From: an uncultured Eggerthellaceae bacterium | GTDB lineage: Bacteria > Actinomycetota > Coriobacteriia > Coriobacteriales > Eggerthellaceae | Length of the DNA stretch: 64,000 nt | Direction of reading: 5' to 3' | Assembly: GCA_910588985.1 (NCBI GenBank) | Contig: CAJURO010000003.1 | Span: 1 to 64,000 of the forward strand | Shown: positions 16,657 through 25,389 of the stretch, piece after piece | How positions within the stretch are numbered: position 1 is the stretch's first letter | Layout of the letters: each line of letters opens with the position of its first letter | Notes under the pieces: model-generated | Database searches by the model: none | Told to the model about the DNA's origin: nothing | What the model saw: the letters and a program-made list of their open reading frames with translations, nothing else | Program-made: the position numbers and the translations under genes

Positions 16657-18408
16657 GTGTTCCTTGCTACACCATCAGGGTTCAGAGATGTTCTGCCAGA
16701 TGAGGCACAAGAGCGTGAGCAGATCGTTCGGCGCGTTCAAGATCTGTTCGCTGAGAATGGTTTTCTTCCGATCGAAACGCCTACGCTTGAGGTCATGGAT
16801 GTTGTCAACATGGGTTCGCGTCTCTCAAAGACGCCTTTCCGCTTCTTCGATGCACAAGGCGATCTCCTCGCTCTGAGACCAGATGTCACGTCGCAGGTAT
16901 CGCGCATGGTTGCATCACGCTTGCCGGATACCGATGAATCCTTGCGATTGCGTTATACCCAGCGTGTCTTTCGCGAATCTGACCAGGACGGTATGGCTTC
17001 TTCGCGTGAGATCACGCAAATGGGGGTCGAATGCATCAACGAGGATTCACCAAGCGTTGATGCTGAGCTTATCGGGCTTATGATAAAGGCGCTCCATGCT
17101 GCTGGTGTGTCCACCCTCTTGATCGGCCTTGCCTCTGTTAGCCCCTTACGTCAGCTTCTCGATCGCGCAGGAGCTGATGAGCAATGGAAGAGCAGCATTC
17201 TGGAGGCATACCATACCTCTGATTTCGTCCTTCTTGATGAGCTCTGCAACAACGTTATCCAGGCAAAGGGAGCTCCAAGTACGATCGCGCCTGCCTATGC
17301 AGATGCGATAAAGGCGCTCGCGCGAGTTCGTGGTGGGAAGGAAGCTATCGATAAGGCGCGCGCGATCGCTGCTCCGCTCGGATGCACTGATGGGCTGGAT
17401 GCGCTTGCTGAGATCTATGAGCATCTGGAAGGCGAGGGGCTTGCTGAGGCCTTGCTGATAGATTTCTCTATCATCTCGTCGTTCGATTACTATACAGGTG
17501 TTGTCTTCGAGTGCTTTTCCCCACACTTGGGAGCTGCTATTGGAAGCGGTGGGCGCTATGACAACATGATCTCCGCTTACGGCACGTCTCGTCCAGCAGC
17601 AGGTTTCGCGTTCAGCTTGGAACAAGCCATGGCGGCACGCGCTGCTGAGGAGGATCTTTTCGAGACCACGTCGCTCAAGGGCTCTGATGACCTATCCTGC
17701 GCATCCTCTGAAAAGAAGGACAAGGAAATAAAGGGGAAACGTCCTTTGAGGATAGCGGTTCCCAAAGGAGCGCTCAGCAACGATGCGATCACAACGCTCT
17801 CTGCTGCAGGGCTTGATGTTGGCTCTCTGGCAAATCCTGGTCGTCAGCTTGTCATAGAGACACCTGATGTTCACTACATCATAGTGAGACCTTCCGATGC
17901 TCCTGCCTTCGTTGCCTTCGGGGCAGCTGATTGCGGCATATGCGGCAAGGATTCGCTCCTTGAAGCAGATGCGTCTGTCGTGGAGCTCGTCGACCTTGGC
18001 TTCGGTGCGTGCCGTTTCGTCGTGGCCGAGCCTCATGGCACTGCTGCACGCATCAATGAGCGTTATCGTAAGCTCGGCTCCATTCGCATTGCTACGAAGT
18101 ATCCTAATGTGACACGAGCCTACTATGCGCGCACGGGCGTGCAGGTCGACATCGTGAAGCTTCATGGCAACATTGAGCTTGCTCCTCTCTGTGGCATGGC
18201 CGATCGCATCGTCGACATCACCGCTACGGGCAATACGCTTCGCCAGAACGACCTTGTGATCGTTGACGAGGTGCTCGCCTCTACTGCACGCTTCTTTGCG
18301 AATGCCGCGTCCTTGCGTACTGATGAGCGTGTTGTGGAACTTGCCCGTAAGCTTATGGATGTTCGTGATGAGCAGGATTTTTTGCCGATCGCAGGCGGGG
18401 ATTTTTAA
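16657..18408 (+). CDS. hisZG: HisZ-HisG fusion: ATP phosphoribosyltransferase regulatory plus catalytic domains
   Basis: 583 residues. Residues 1-330 are a class II HisRS-like HisZ domain (TPSGFRDVLP, RPDVTSQVSRM, SSFDYYTGVVFECF, IGSGGRYD). Residues 331-361 are a charged Lys/Glu/Ser linker, and 362-583 are a short-form HisG (RIAVPKGAL, ADCGICGKDSL, ATKYPN, DIVDITATGNTLRQN). HisG makes phosphoribosyl-ATP from ATP and PRPP; short HisG normally needs a separate HisZ for activity and histidine feedback, so here both are in one chain. GTG 16657 is chosen because GAGGAG lies 10 nt upstream; ATG 16639 in frame overlaps that site. First gene of the histidine operon. Confidence 0.92.
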   Translation: MFLATPSGFRDVLPDEAQEREQIVRRVQDLFAENGFLPIETPTLEVMDVVNMGSRLSKTPFRFFDAQGDLLALRPDVTSQVSRMVASRLPDTDESLRLRYTQRVFRESDQDGMASSREITQMGVECINEDSPSVDAELIGLMIKALHAAGVSTLLIGLASVSPLRQLLDRAGADEQWKSSILEAYHTSDFVLLDELCNNVIQAKGAPSTIAPAYADAIKALARVRGGKEAIDKARAIAAPLGCTDGLDALAEIYEHLEGEGLAEALLIDFSIISSFDYYTGVVFECFSPHLGAAIGSGGRYDNMISAYGTSRPAAGFAFSLEQAMAARAAEEDLFETTSLKGSDDLSCASSEKKDKEIKGKRPLRIAVPKGALSNDAITTLSAAGLDVGSLANPGRQLVIETPDVHYIIVRPSDAPAFVAFGAADCGICGKDSLLEADASVVELVDLGFGACRFVVAEPHGTAARINERYRKLGSIRIATKYPNVTRAYYARTGVQVDIVKLHGNIELAPLCGMADRIVDITATGNTLRQNDLVIVDEVLASTARFFANAASLRTDERVVELARKLMDVRDEQDFLPIAGGDF

Positions 18409-18439
18409 CTGAGCGCATGAAGAGAAGGGATGCTTGACA

Positions 18440-19744
18440 ATGCGCATGATAGAGATGAAACCAAACGAGCCGTTCCGTAAGGAGCTCTTGAAGCGATCAG
18501 GAGCTTTCAATGCTGATGCGCTTTCAAGTGCGCTTAAGATCGTTGAAGATGTGCGCGAGAGGGGCGACGCTGCGCTCTTCGAGCTTACTGAGCGCTTCGA
18601 TGGGGTGAAGCTTGAAAGCTTGCGGGTAACGCAAGACGAGATCGAGGCTGCAATCAACAGGATCGATGCGGACCTTTATGCGGCGCTCAAGAAGGCAACG
18701 CTTCAGATCAAATCCTTTCATGAACGGCAGGTTCAGCAAAGCTGGTTCTTCGCTCGGGAGGATGGAGCTCTCGTAGGAGCGAAGGTGACGCCGCTCGACT
18801 CTGTTGGAGTGTATGCCCCAGGCGGCCGTGCGCTCTACCCGTCAAGCGTTCTCATGAACACGATACCAGCAAGCGTGGCAGGGGTTAAACGGATCGTTTG
18901 CGTTACGCCTCCTACCAAAGATGGCTCGATCGATGATGCGCTTTTGGTCGCGTGCAAGCTAGGAGGTGCCACAGAGATCTACAAGGTCGGTGGTGCACAA
19001 GCCATTGCGGCGCTTGCCTATGGAACCGAATCGATTGGTCCTGTCGATAAGATAACAGGACCAGGCAATGCCTTCGTTGCTGCGGCGAAGAAGATCGTCT
19101 CTGGCGATGTGGGCATCGATATGATCGCTGGTCCATCTGAGGTATGCGTTGTGGCAGATGAGAGCGCAGATCCTTCCCTTGTTGCCATCGATCTGATGGC
19201 GCAGGCAGAGCATGATCCTTTAGCTGCATGCTACCTGGTTTGCTTCTCCGCAGATCAAGCACACGATATCGAGACAGCAATAGCAAAGCATATGAAGGCA
19301 TCAACACGCGCGGACATTACCCATGAGTCTCTTGAGACACAAGGCCTGATCGTTGTATGCGAAGACATGGAGCAAGCAGTCGAAGCTGTGAATGTCATCG
19401 CCCCTGAGCATCTTGAGCTCCATGTTTCCGATCCTTTCGATGTGCTCGGACAGATTCGCAATGCTGGCGCTATCTTCTTGGGCGCCTGGACGCCTGAAGC
19501 GGTGGGAGATTACGTGGCGGGTCCCAATCACACGCTTCCAACAGGAGGCACAGCTCGCTATGCGTCTCCTCTCTCGGTGGATGAGTTCATCAAGAAGAGT
19601 TCTATCATCCAGTACAGCAAGGAAGCTCTTTTGAATGATGGCTCAACCGTGATGAGGATCGCAGCTCATGAGGGACTGTGGGCGCATGCGCAATCCGTTG
19701 CCCTGCGCCTCAAAGACGATCTCTATCAGATGGACGGCAAATAA
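18440..19744 (+). CDS. hisD: Histidinol dehydrogenase
   Basis: 434 residues, standard length. It catalyses the last two oxidations, histidinol to histidine, with NAD and zinc. Recognisable motifs are YAPGGRALYPSSVLMN, the KVGGAQAIAALAYGT segment, ITGPGN and IAGPSEVCVV, and the C-terminal GPNHTLPTGGTARYASPLSVDEF. ATG 18440 with AGAAGGGA upstream is preferred to TTG 18434. Its TAA overlaps the hisC ATG by one base (ATAATGG), so translation is coupled. It sits second in the operon, an order common in actinobacteria (hisG-D-C-B-H-A-F-I). Confidence 0.97.
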   Translation: MRMIEMKPNEPFRKELLKRSGAFNADALSSALKIVEDVRERGDAALFELTERFDGVKLESLRVTQDEIEAAINRIDADLYAALKKATLQIKSFHERQVQQSWFFAREDGALVGAKVTPLDSVGVYAPGGRALYPSSVLMNTIPASVAGVKRIVCVTPPTKDGSIDDALLVACKLGGATEIYKVGGAQAIAALAYGTESIGPVDKITGPGNAFVAAAKKIVSGDVGIDMIAGPSEVCVVADESADPSLVAIDLMAQAEHDPLAACYLVCFSADQAHDIETAIAKHMKASTRADITHESLETQGLIVVCEDMEQAVEAVNVIAPEHLELHVSDPFDVLGQIRNAGAIFLGAWTPEAVGDYVAGPNHTLPTGGTARYASPLSVDEFIKKSSIIQYSKEALLNDGSTVMRIAAHEGLWAHAQSVALRLKDDLYQMDGK

Positions 19745-20832
19745 TGGATCGTGTTAGACAGAGTGCTCCACAACTTGCTCAGATCATTCCCTATGATCCC
19801 AAGTACATCCCTGCCGAGGCATATATGTCGGCAAATGAGAATCCTCATGATGTTGACGAGGATGTTCGTCGCGCCATCGAGAGGCGCATCAAGAACGTCG
19901 AGCTGAATCGTTATCCTGATCCGCTTGCTAATGAGCTTCGTGATGCCATCGCTGAAGCGAATGGGCTCGATCGTGATTGGGTGCTCATTGGCAATGGGGG
20001 AGACGAGCTTCTCTTCGATACCGCTCTTGCGTGGGGTGGCCCTGGTAGGACGTTCTTGAACATGCCTCCAACATTCTCGGTTTACGAGGCGAATGCCCGC
20101 CTGCTCAACACCACGGTCCTCGAAGTGCCGCGCGATCGCGAGAACGAGTACGCTATTGATGAGGAGCGCGTTCTTGAGCTTATGTCAGGTCCTACATCAG
20201 AGGTTGACTTCACCATCATCTCCAATCCGAACAATCCTACAGGTCTCATGACCTCGTTCGAGTTCCTTGAGAAGCTTCTGGCTTCAACAGATGCGCTCGT
20301 CATGGTCGATGAAGCCTATTTTGAGTTCTCGCGCCAAACGATGCGCCCTCATCTTGAGGCTCATAAGAATCTTGTGATCCTGCGTACGTTCTCAAAGGCA
20401 TTCTCTCTTGCTGGTGTGCGCCTTGGCTATATCTTGGCTCATCCTGAGGTGATCGATGAGTACAAGAAGGTTCGCCAGCCTTATTCTGTCGATGCGGTCA
20501 GCCAAGCGATCGGCTCAGTTGTTTACGAGCATCGCAGCACATTCGTGCCTGCTATCGATGAGATCATATCCGAGCGCGATCGCATGTATGAAGCGCTTCG
20601 GGTCATACCAGGTGTCATGCCCTATAAGAGCCAGTCGAATTGGCTGCTCTTCAAGATGACAGATGCTGGGCAAGCGTGGGAAGCTCTCTATGAAGCAGGT
20701 GTCCTTGTTCGTGATTTCTCGTCTGCTCCTGGGCTTGAAGGTACGTTGCGTGTTTCCGTTGGAACGAAAGAGCAGAATGATCGCTTTCTTCTTTGTTTGC
20801 GAGATTTCGCCCTCAGGAAACAAGAAGACTAG
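19744..20832 (+). CDS. hisC: Histidinol-phosphate aminotransferase
   Basis: 362 residues, a fold-type I PLP enzyme converting imidazole-acetol phosphate to histidinol phosphate. The conserved elements are NENPHDVDED, NPNNPTG (161-167), the VDEAYFEFS loop (Asp189) and the Schiff-base Lys218 in RTFSKAFSLAGVRLGY. The start is ATG 19744, taken because it overlaps the hisD stop; the frame extends upstream inside hisD but that extension has no homology. It may also serve as an aromatic aminotransferase, as HisC does in some bacteria, which would help the aroQ-aroF pathway. Confidence 0.96.
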   Translation: MDRVRQSAPQLAQIIPYDPKYIPAEAYMSANENPHDVDEDVRRAIERRIKNVELNRYPDPLANELRDAIAEANGLDRDWVLIGNGGDELLFDTALAWGGPGRTFLNMPPTFSVYEANARLLNTTVLEVPRDRENEYAIDEERVLELMSGPTSEVDFTIISNPNNPTGLMTSFEFLEKLLASTDALVMVDEAYFEFSRQTMRPHLEAHKNLVILRTFSKAFSLAGVRLGYILAHPEVIDEYKKVRQPYSVDAVSQAIGSVVYEHRSTFVPAIDEIISERDRMYEALRVIPGVMPYKSQSNWLLFKMTDAGQAWEALYEAGVLVRDFSSAPGLEGTLRVSVGTKEQNDRFLLCLRDFALRKQED

Positions 20833-20844
20833 AGGAGGTCATGC

Positions 20845-21438
20845 ATGGAAGAGAGAAGAAGCCATATCTCACGCAAGACCAAAGAGACTGATATCGTGCT
20901 CACGCTTTGCCTCGATGGCGAAGGGAGAGCTGAGATAGATACGGGAATTCCCTTCTTCGACCATATGCTCACCGCTTTTGCGCGTCATGGACTGATTGAC
21001 CTTGCGGTGACATGCTCGGGTGATGTCGAAGTCGATGGGCATCATAGCGTTGAAGATGTTGGCATCGTGCTCGGGTGTGCGCTTGCTGAGGCGCTTGGCG
21101 AAAAGCGTGGGATCACTCGGTTCTCCGATGCAACCATCGTCATGGACGAAGCGCTTGTGATGTGCGCAATGGATATCTCAGGCAGGGGCGATCTGTATTG
21201 GGATATGGATATCCCAATCGGGGCTATCCTCACATTCGACACGCAACTGGCACGTGAATTCTTCGTTGCTGTTGCGAACAACGCTGGCATCAGCTTGCAT
21301 CTGAAGCAATTTGCAGGTGAGAACGCGCATCATATCATCGAAGCAGCGTTCAAGTCGTTTGGACGCGCTTTGCGTGCTGCGATTGCGATCGATCCGCGAA
21401 GCGCGAATGAAATCCCGACCACCAAGGGCACCCTGTGA
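20845..21438 (+). CDS. hisB: Imidazoleglycerol-phosphate dehydratase
   Basis: 197 residues, monofunctional HisB (no N-terminal histidinol-phosphatase domain). It has the two manganese-binding repeats with DTGIPFFDHML, HHSVEDVGI, and the second half AHHIIEAAFKSFGRALRAA. It dehydrates IGP to imidazole-acetol phosphate. AGGAGG precedes ATG 20845. Because this HisB lacks the phosphatase, a separate histidinol phosphatase must exist, and it is not in this operon. The stop overlaps the hisH start by four bases. Confidence 0.97.
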   Translation: MEERRSHISRKTKETDIVLTLCLDGEGRAEIDTGIPFFDHMLTAFARHGLIDLAVTCSGDVEVDGHHSVEDVGIVLGCALAEALGEKRGITRFSDATIVMDEALVMCAMDISGRGDLYWDMDIPIGAILTFDTQLAREFFVAVANNAGISLHLKQFAGENAHHIIEAAFKSFGRALRAAIAIDPRSANEIPTTKGTL

Positions 21439-22088
21439 TAGCGATCGTCGATTACAAGAAGGGCAACATCAAGTCTGTCGAGCGCGCGTTCGTGCGAAGT
21501 GGAGCTGACGTCGTTGTGACAGATCAGCCGAGCGAGGTCGCGATGTGCGATGCGATCGTGCTGCCAGGGGTTGGTGCGTTCACAGACGCGATGGAGACGC
21601 TCTCATCGTGTGGGCTGGCCGAGCAGATCATGCATGACGTGAAGGCAGGCAAGCCATTTCTTGGCATATGCCTCGGACAGCATCTTATGTATGAAGCAGG
21701 TGTCGAGCATGCTCACAGCGATATTCCAACACAAGGTCTTGGCATCATTCCTGGCACAGTCGAGGCGCTTCCTCGGAAAGATGCGCAAGGGGCGAGGTAT
21801 AAGGTGCCTCACGTTGGCTGGAACACGATAGAACCAATCGGTACAAACGTAGATTTCTCTCGATGCCCTTTGCTTGAGGGTATCGAACCAGGATCCTTCT
21901 TCTACTTCACGCATAGCTACGCTGTCCCTTGTTCTGGAGCTGATATCGCGCATACGAGGCATTCGGTGCCTTTTCCGAGCGTGGTGGGCGCGGGTTGTGC
22001 CTATGGGGTTCAGTTTCATCCCGAGAAGAGCTCGGAGGCGGGGGCTCGGCTCATAGAGAATTTCGTGCATATCGTAAGCGAGGTGTGA
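21435..22088 (+). CDS. hisH: Imidazole glycerol phosphate synthase, glutaminase subunit
   Basis: 217 residues. A class I glutamine amidotransferase with nucleophile Cys79 (FLGICLGQHLMYE) and catalytic pair His195/Glu197 (GVQFHPEKSS). It feeds ammonia to HisF. It starts at GTG 21435 in the GTGATAG overlap with hisB. It lies directly before hisA, with hisF next, so the synthase subunits are separated by one gene as in many operons. Confidence 0.96.
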   Translation: MIAIVDYKKGNIKSVERAFVRSGADVVVTDQPSEVAMCDAIVLPGVGAFTDAMETLSSCGLAEQIMHDVKAGKPFLGICLGQHLMYEAGVEHAHSDIPTQGLGIIPGTVEALPRKDAQGARYKVPHVGWNTIEPIGTNVDFSRCPLLEGIEPGSFFYFTHSYAVPCSGADIAHTRHSVPFPSVVGAGCAYGVQFHPEKSSEAGARLIENFVHIVSEV

Positions 22089-22089
22089 G

Positions 22090-22890
22090 ATGTATCTTCT
22101 TCCTGCGATCGACCTTTTGGGCGGCAAAGCGGTCAGGCTGCTCGGAGGCGATTATGACAAGGTGACGGTCTACAACGATGATCCTGTCTTGCAAGCTCAG
22201 CTCTTTGAGGAGGCTGGGGCAACATGGCTGCATATTGTCGATCTTGATGGAGCGCGATTAGGCGAGTCGAAGAATTATGAGTGCATCTCGAAGATCGTCC
22301 GCTCAACAAGCCTGCATATCGAGGTCGGAGGCGGTATTCGCGATCTTGAGGCTGCGAAGCGCATGCTTGATACAGGGATCGATCGAGTCATCTTAGGAAC
22401 TGCGCTTGTGAAGGATCCTGAAGGATCGCAGCGCATGCTCGAAGAGCTCGGGGCGCCTTCTGTTGTTTGCGGTGTTGACGCACGAGCGGGGGATGTCAAG
22501 GTCGAAGGTTGGGTCGAGGGGGCAGAGCTTGATGCTCTTTCGTTGGCAAGGTCTCTTAAGGATGTTGGATTCGAGCACCTTGTCTATACGGATATCGCAC
22601 GTGACGGCATGCAAACAGGCATAGCTAGCGCTGCCTATGTCGAGATGTACCAATCATTTGGAAATCCTGTGATCGCAAGCGGTGGAATTGCATCGCTTGC
22701 CGACATCGAGGAGCTTTCGCGGGTATCACAAGCGATCGAAGGCGTCATCGTGGGACGCGCTCTCTACGAGCGTAACTTCACGCTTCAAGATGCGGCAGCG
22801 CTTTGCGATGGGACGCTCGTTCGAGATGATGATCATCTTCACGAGCTTGAAGCGCCTCTTACCAGAGAAGATCTTGAAGGGAATGCCTAA
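22090..22890 (+). CDS. hisA: Phosphoribosylformimino-AICAR phosphate isomerase
   Basis: 266 residues, a (beta/alpha)8 barrel related to HisF, a little longer than usual (about 245) because of a C-terminal charged tail. Catalytic Asp8 lies in LLPAIDLLGGKAVRL; the second-half acid is in VYTDIARDGMQTG; phosphate-binding GGGIRDLE and ASGGIASLAD are present. In actinobacteria HisA can be the dual-substrate PriA that also isomerises PRA in tryptophan synthesis; sequence alone does not settle this here. Starts 1 base after hisH and ends 1 base before hisF. Confidence 0.95.
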   Translation: MYLLPAIDLLGGKAVRLLGGDYDKVTVYNDDPVLQAQLFEEAGATWLHIVDLDGARLGESKNYECISKIVRSTSLHIEVGGGIRDLEAAKRMLDTGIDRVILGTALVKDPEGSQRMLEELGAPSVVCGVDARAGDVKVEGWVEGAELDALSLARSLKDVGFEHLVYTDIARDGMQTGIASAAYVEMYQSFGNPVIASGGIASLADIEELSRVSQAIEGVIVGRALYERNFTLQDAAALCDGTLVRDDDHLHELEAPLTREDLEGNA

Positions 22891-22891
22891 G

Positions 22892-23656
22892 ATGCTCACG
22901 AAGCGTGTCATTCCTTGCCTTGATGTCAAAGATGGCCGTGTCGTCAAAGGCGTTAACTTCGTTGGTCTCAAGGATGCGGGAGACCCTATCGAGCTTGCCA
23001 CGCGCTATGACGATGAAGGTGCTGATGAGATCATCTTCCTTGATATCACAGCAACGAGCGATGAACGCACAACGACGATTGACCTTGCTTCACGTGCCTC
23101 CACTGACCTCAGGCTCCCTTACACCGTTGGTGGTGGATTCCGAAGCGTTGATGATGTTCGTACCATGATCGCTGTTGGAGCTGACAAGGTGTCACTGAAT
23201 TCAGCAGCAGTGAAAGATCCTTCGCTTATCACGGTGTGCGCGCGTGCGTTCGGCACACAGGCGGTCATCGTTGCAATAGATGCGAAGCAGGTTGCAGGCA
23301 ATCCCAATAAATGGGAGGTCTACACGAAGGGTGGTCGCACCAATACGGGGCTTGACGTGGTGGCTTGGGCACAAGCAGCTGCTCGAGCAGGCGCGGGAGA
23401 GATCCTGCTGACAAGCATGGACCGCGATGGGTCACGTGAAGGTTTTGACTGTGCGCTCACACGAGCTGTCGCGCGAGTGGTGGAGATCCCTGTGATCGCA
23501 AGCGGTGGCGTTGGTGCACTCGAGCATTTCTCTGAAGGCATCATCGAAGGCGAGGCCGATGCAGTCCTTGCGGCTAGCGTCTTTCATTATGGTGAATTCA
23601 CGATCCGCGAGGTCAAAGAGAGCATGGCTGCACAAGGTATCCCTGTTCGGCTCTAA
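22892..23656 (+). CDS. hisF: Imidazole glycerol phosphate synthase, cyclase subunit
   Basis: 254 residues, exact family length. Catalytic Asp11 is in RVIPCLDVKDGRVVKGVNF; the second catalytic aspartate is in LTSMDRDGSREG; phosphate sites GGGFRS and ASGGVG are present. It closes the imidazole ring and releases AICAR. ATG 22892 is chosen because it follows the hisA stop by one base with AAGGG upstream; a long in-frame extension into hisA is not real. Ninety-four bases separate it from hisI. Confidence 0.97.
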   Translation: MLTKRVIPCLDVKDGRVVKGVNFVGLKDAGDPIELATRYDDEGADEIIFLDITATSDERTTTIDLASRASTDLRLPYTVGGGFRSVDDVRTMIAVGADKVSLNSAAVKDPSLITVCARAFGTQAVIVAIDAKQVAGNPNKWEVYTKGGRTNTGLDVVAWAQAAARAGAGEILLTSMDRDGSREGFDCALTRAVARVVEIPVIASGGVGALEHFSEGIIEGEADAVLAASVFHYGEFTIREVKESMAAQGIPVRL

Positions 23657-23750
23657 GAGACACTTTGAATCGAAAGGCATCTGCTCTACACAACTGCAAG
23701 AGGATTGATATCTCATATATTCGATATGAGCAACAAGAAGGGGAGAGTGC

Positions 23751-24071
23751 GTGGATATTGCAAGCTTAACCTATAACGAAGCTGGTCTCATACCTTGCAT
23801 CGTGCAGGATGTCGATACACGCGAGGTCCTCATGATGGCTTGGATGAATGAGGAGGCGCTTCGCCTTACCCTTGAGACGAAGCAGATGGTGTTCTGGTCG
23901 CGGAGCCGCTCAGAGATATGGCACAAGGGTGCAACGAGCGGTAACGTCCAAGATCTGCAAGAGATTCGCTATGATTGCGATGCCGATACGCTCCTTGCAT
24001 TCGTGAAACCCGCAGGTCCTGCCTGCCATACAGGAAGCATAAGCTGTTTCTTCCGCTCGCTTACTTCTTGA
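23751..24071 (+). CDS. hisI: Phosphoribosyl-AMP cyclohydrolase
   Basis: 106 residues, HisI domain only. It opens the adenine ring of PR-AMP using zinc and magnesium: MMAWMNEEALRLTLET, FWSRSRSEIWHKGATSGN, and the metal-binding DCDADTLL and GPACHTG are present. GTG 23751 follows AAGGGGAGAG. There is no fused or adjacent HisE (PR-ATP pyrophosphatase), although that step precedes this one. The last 11 bases overlap the 3' end of the convergent transporter gene, so the operon ends without room for a normal terminator. Confidence 0.96.
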   Translation: MDIASLTYNEAGLIPCIVQDVDTREVLMMAWMNEEALRLTLETKQMVFWSRSRSEIWHKGATSGNVQDLQEIRYDCDADTLLAFVKPAGPACHTGSISCFFRSLTS

Positions 24072-25389
24072 TGCCGCCTTGCGGAGCCTTCTCTTTTGGA
24101 TAGCAGAGAAGAGCGCTCAAAAAGGCAACGACCATGCAAACGCTGACGCAGATGCATACGGCTCCAAAGCCAACCATGCTTCCCAAGAAACCCCAGAGCA
24201 CTGAGAGAAGGCCGTTTGCCACATCGATGCTCAGCTGGAAAAGGCCATTGGTGGCTCCCCACCGATCCTTGGGGCTCATCTTGACGGCAACGGCTTGATT
24301 GATCGGAATGCCAAGGCCCATGCAGACCCCAAAGGGTACTCCAGCAAAATAGAAGAGCATGCTTGATATCTCTCCGTTGGGCATCAAGCTTGTGAAAAAG
24401 AGGCACGCAAAAGCGATGACGCCAGCCCCAGCGCTTACTCCCATGATCGCAAGCGCTGGGGCACTGTCCATGAATTTGCCCGAGATAAGCCTGATGACGA
24501 TCATGACGATCGCGCATATCGTGTAGTACAACCCAGAGTTTGAAACACCTATTGAACTTCCGAATACACCCATGTAGAAGATGTTGAATGAGAACCCTGC
24601 GCAAAGGAATGCAACAGGGATAGCGCCATGGAGTGCCTTCGGTTCGAATATCTTCAAGAGCGCGTGCGCGACCCTTCCGCGACTTTTGCCCTCTTCTGCG
24701 ATCGTCTCTTTCGTCTCGCCATCGAGCCTGTTATCTTCATCAAAGCGTATGCGATATCCACAGGTAGCAGGAAGGCTCTCGGGATCTTTCTCGTAGCGAA
24801 TGAAAAGGCTCAAGGTAAGCGCGATGATGGAGCATGCCATGCATCCAAGGTAGAAATTGCTCGGCGGATCAGTGGAAACAAGGAAGATGGCAAGCGCAGG
24901 GCCAATGGCCATTGAGATTGCTTGGCCTAACCCATAATACCCAATGCCTTCTCCTAGGCGTGAGAGGGGAAGCACGTCAGCGGCGGCAGTGGCAAGCGCA
25001 GTCGTTGCTGCAGAGAAGCCAGCACCCTGGAGGGCTCGCCAAAGCAGAAACGCGAAGCCCTCATTCGCAAGAAGGGGGCCAAAGGATCCGCAGAGCATGA
25101 TAGCTGCGCCAACGCAGATCACGATCTGCCGACCACGCATGTCGGTCAAAGGGCCAGATAAGAGACGCGCAATAGCAGCAGCTACTGAGAAGCAGAGCGC
25201 GCCGATACCTGCAAGCCATACCTCGCCGCCGATGCGCTCAAGATAGACTGATGTTCCCGCATTCGTGCCTTGCCCTACGAGGAATGTGCAGAGCGTTGTG
25301 CAGAGGATGACTATGAAGATAGGGCTGGCAAGCGATTCGCGTTGCCTTCGTGTATCCGAGCCTGTCTCCTTGATCCGCTCATCCCTCAT
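24061..25389 (-). CDS. MFS transporter, DHA1-like
   Basis: 442 residues with about twelve membrane spans. The loop 2-3 signature LLSGPLTDMRGRQIVICVG is typical of the major facilitator superfamily, and LGEGIGYYGLGQA resembles drug/quinol antiporter-like members. A hydrophilic central loop near residues 200-235 separates the halves. The substrate is unknown; efflux of a drug or metabolite is a fair guess. The start ATG overlaps the menG stop (ATGA), so it is coupled to the upstream methyltransferase gene. Its 3' end overlaps hisI by 11 bases. Confidence 0.88.
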   Translation of the reverse strand: MRDERIKETGSDTRRQRESLASPIFIVILCTTLCTFLVGQGTNAGTSVYLERIGGEVWLAGIGALCFSVAAAIARLLSGPLTDMRGRQIVICVGAAIMLCGSFGPLLANEGFAFLLWRALQGAGFSAATTALATAAADVLPLSRLGEGIGYYGLGQAISMAIGPALAIFLVSTDPPSNFYLGCMACSIIALTLSLFIRYEKDPESLPATCGYRIRFDEDNRLDGETKETIAEEGKSRGRVAHALLKIFEPKALHGAIPVAFLCAGFSFNIFYMGVFGSSIGVSNSGLYYTICAIVMIVIRLISGKFMDSAPALAIMGVSAGAGVIAFACLFFTSLMPNGEISSMLFYFAGVPFGVCMGLGIPINQAVAVKMSPKDRWGATNGLFQLSIDVANGLLSVLWGFLGSMVGFGAVCICVSVCMVVAFLSALLCYPKEKAPQGGIKK

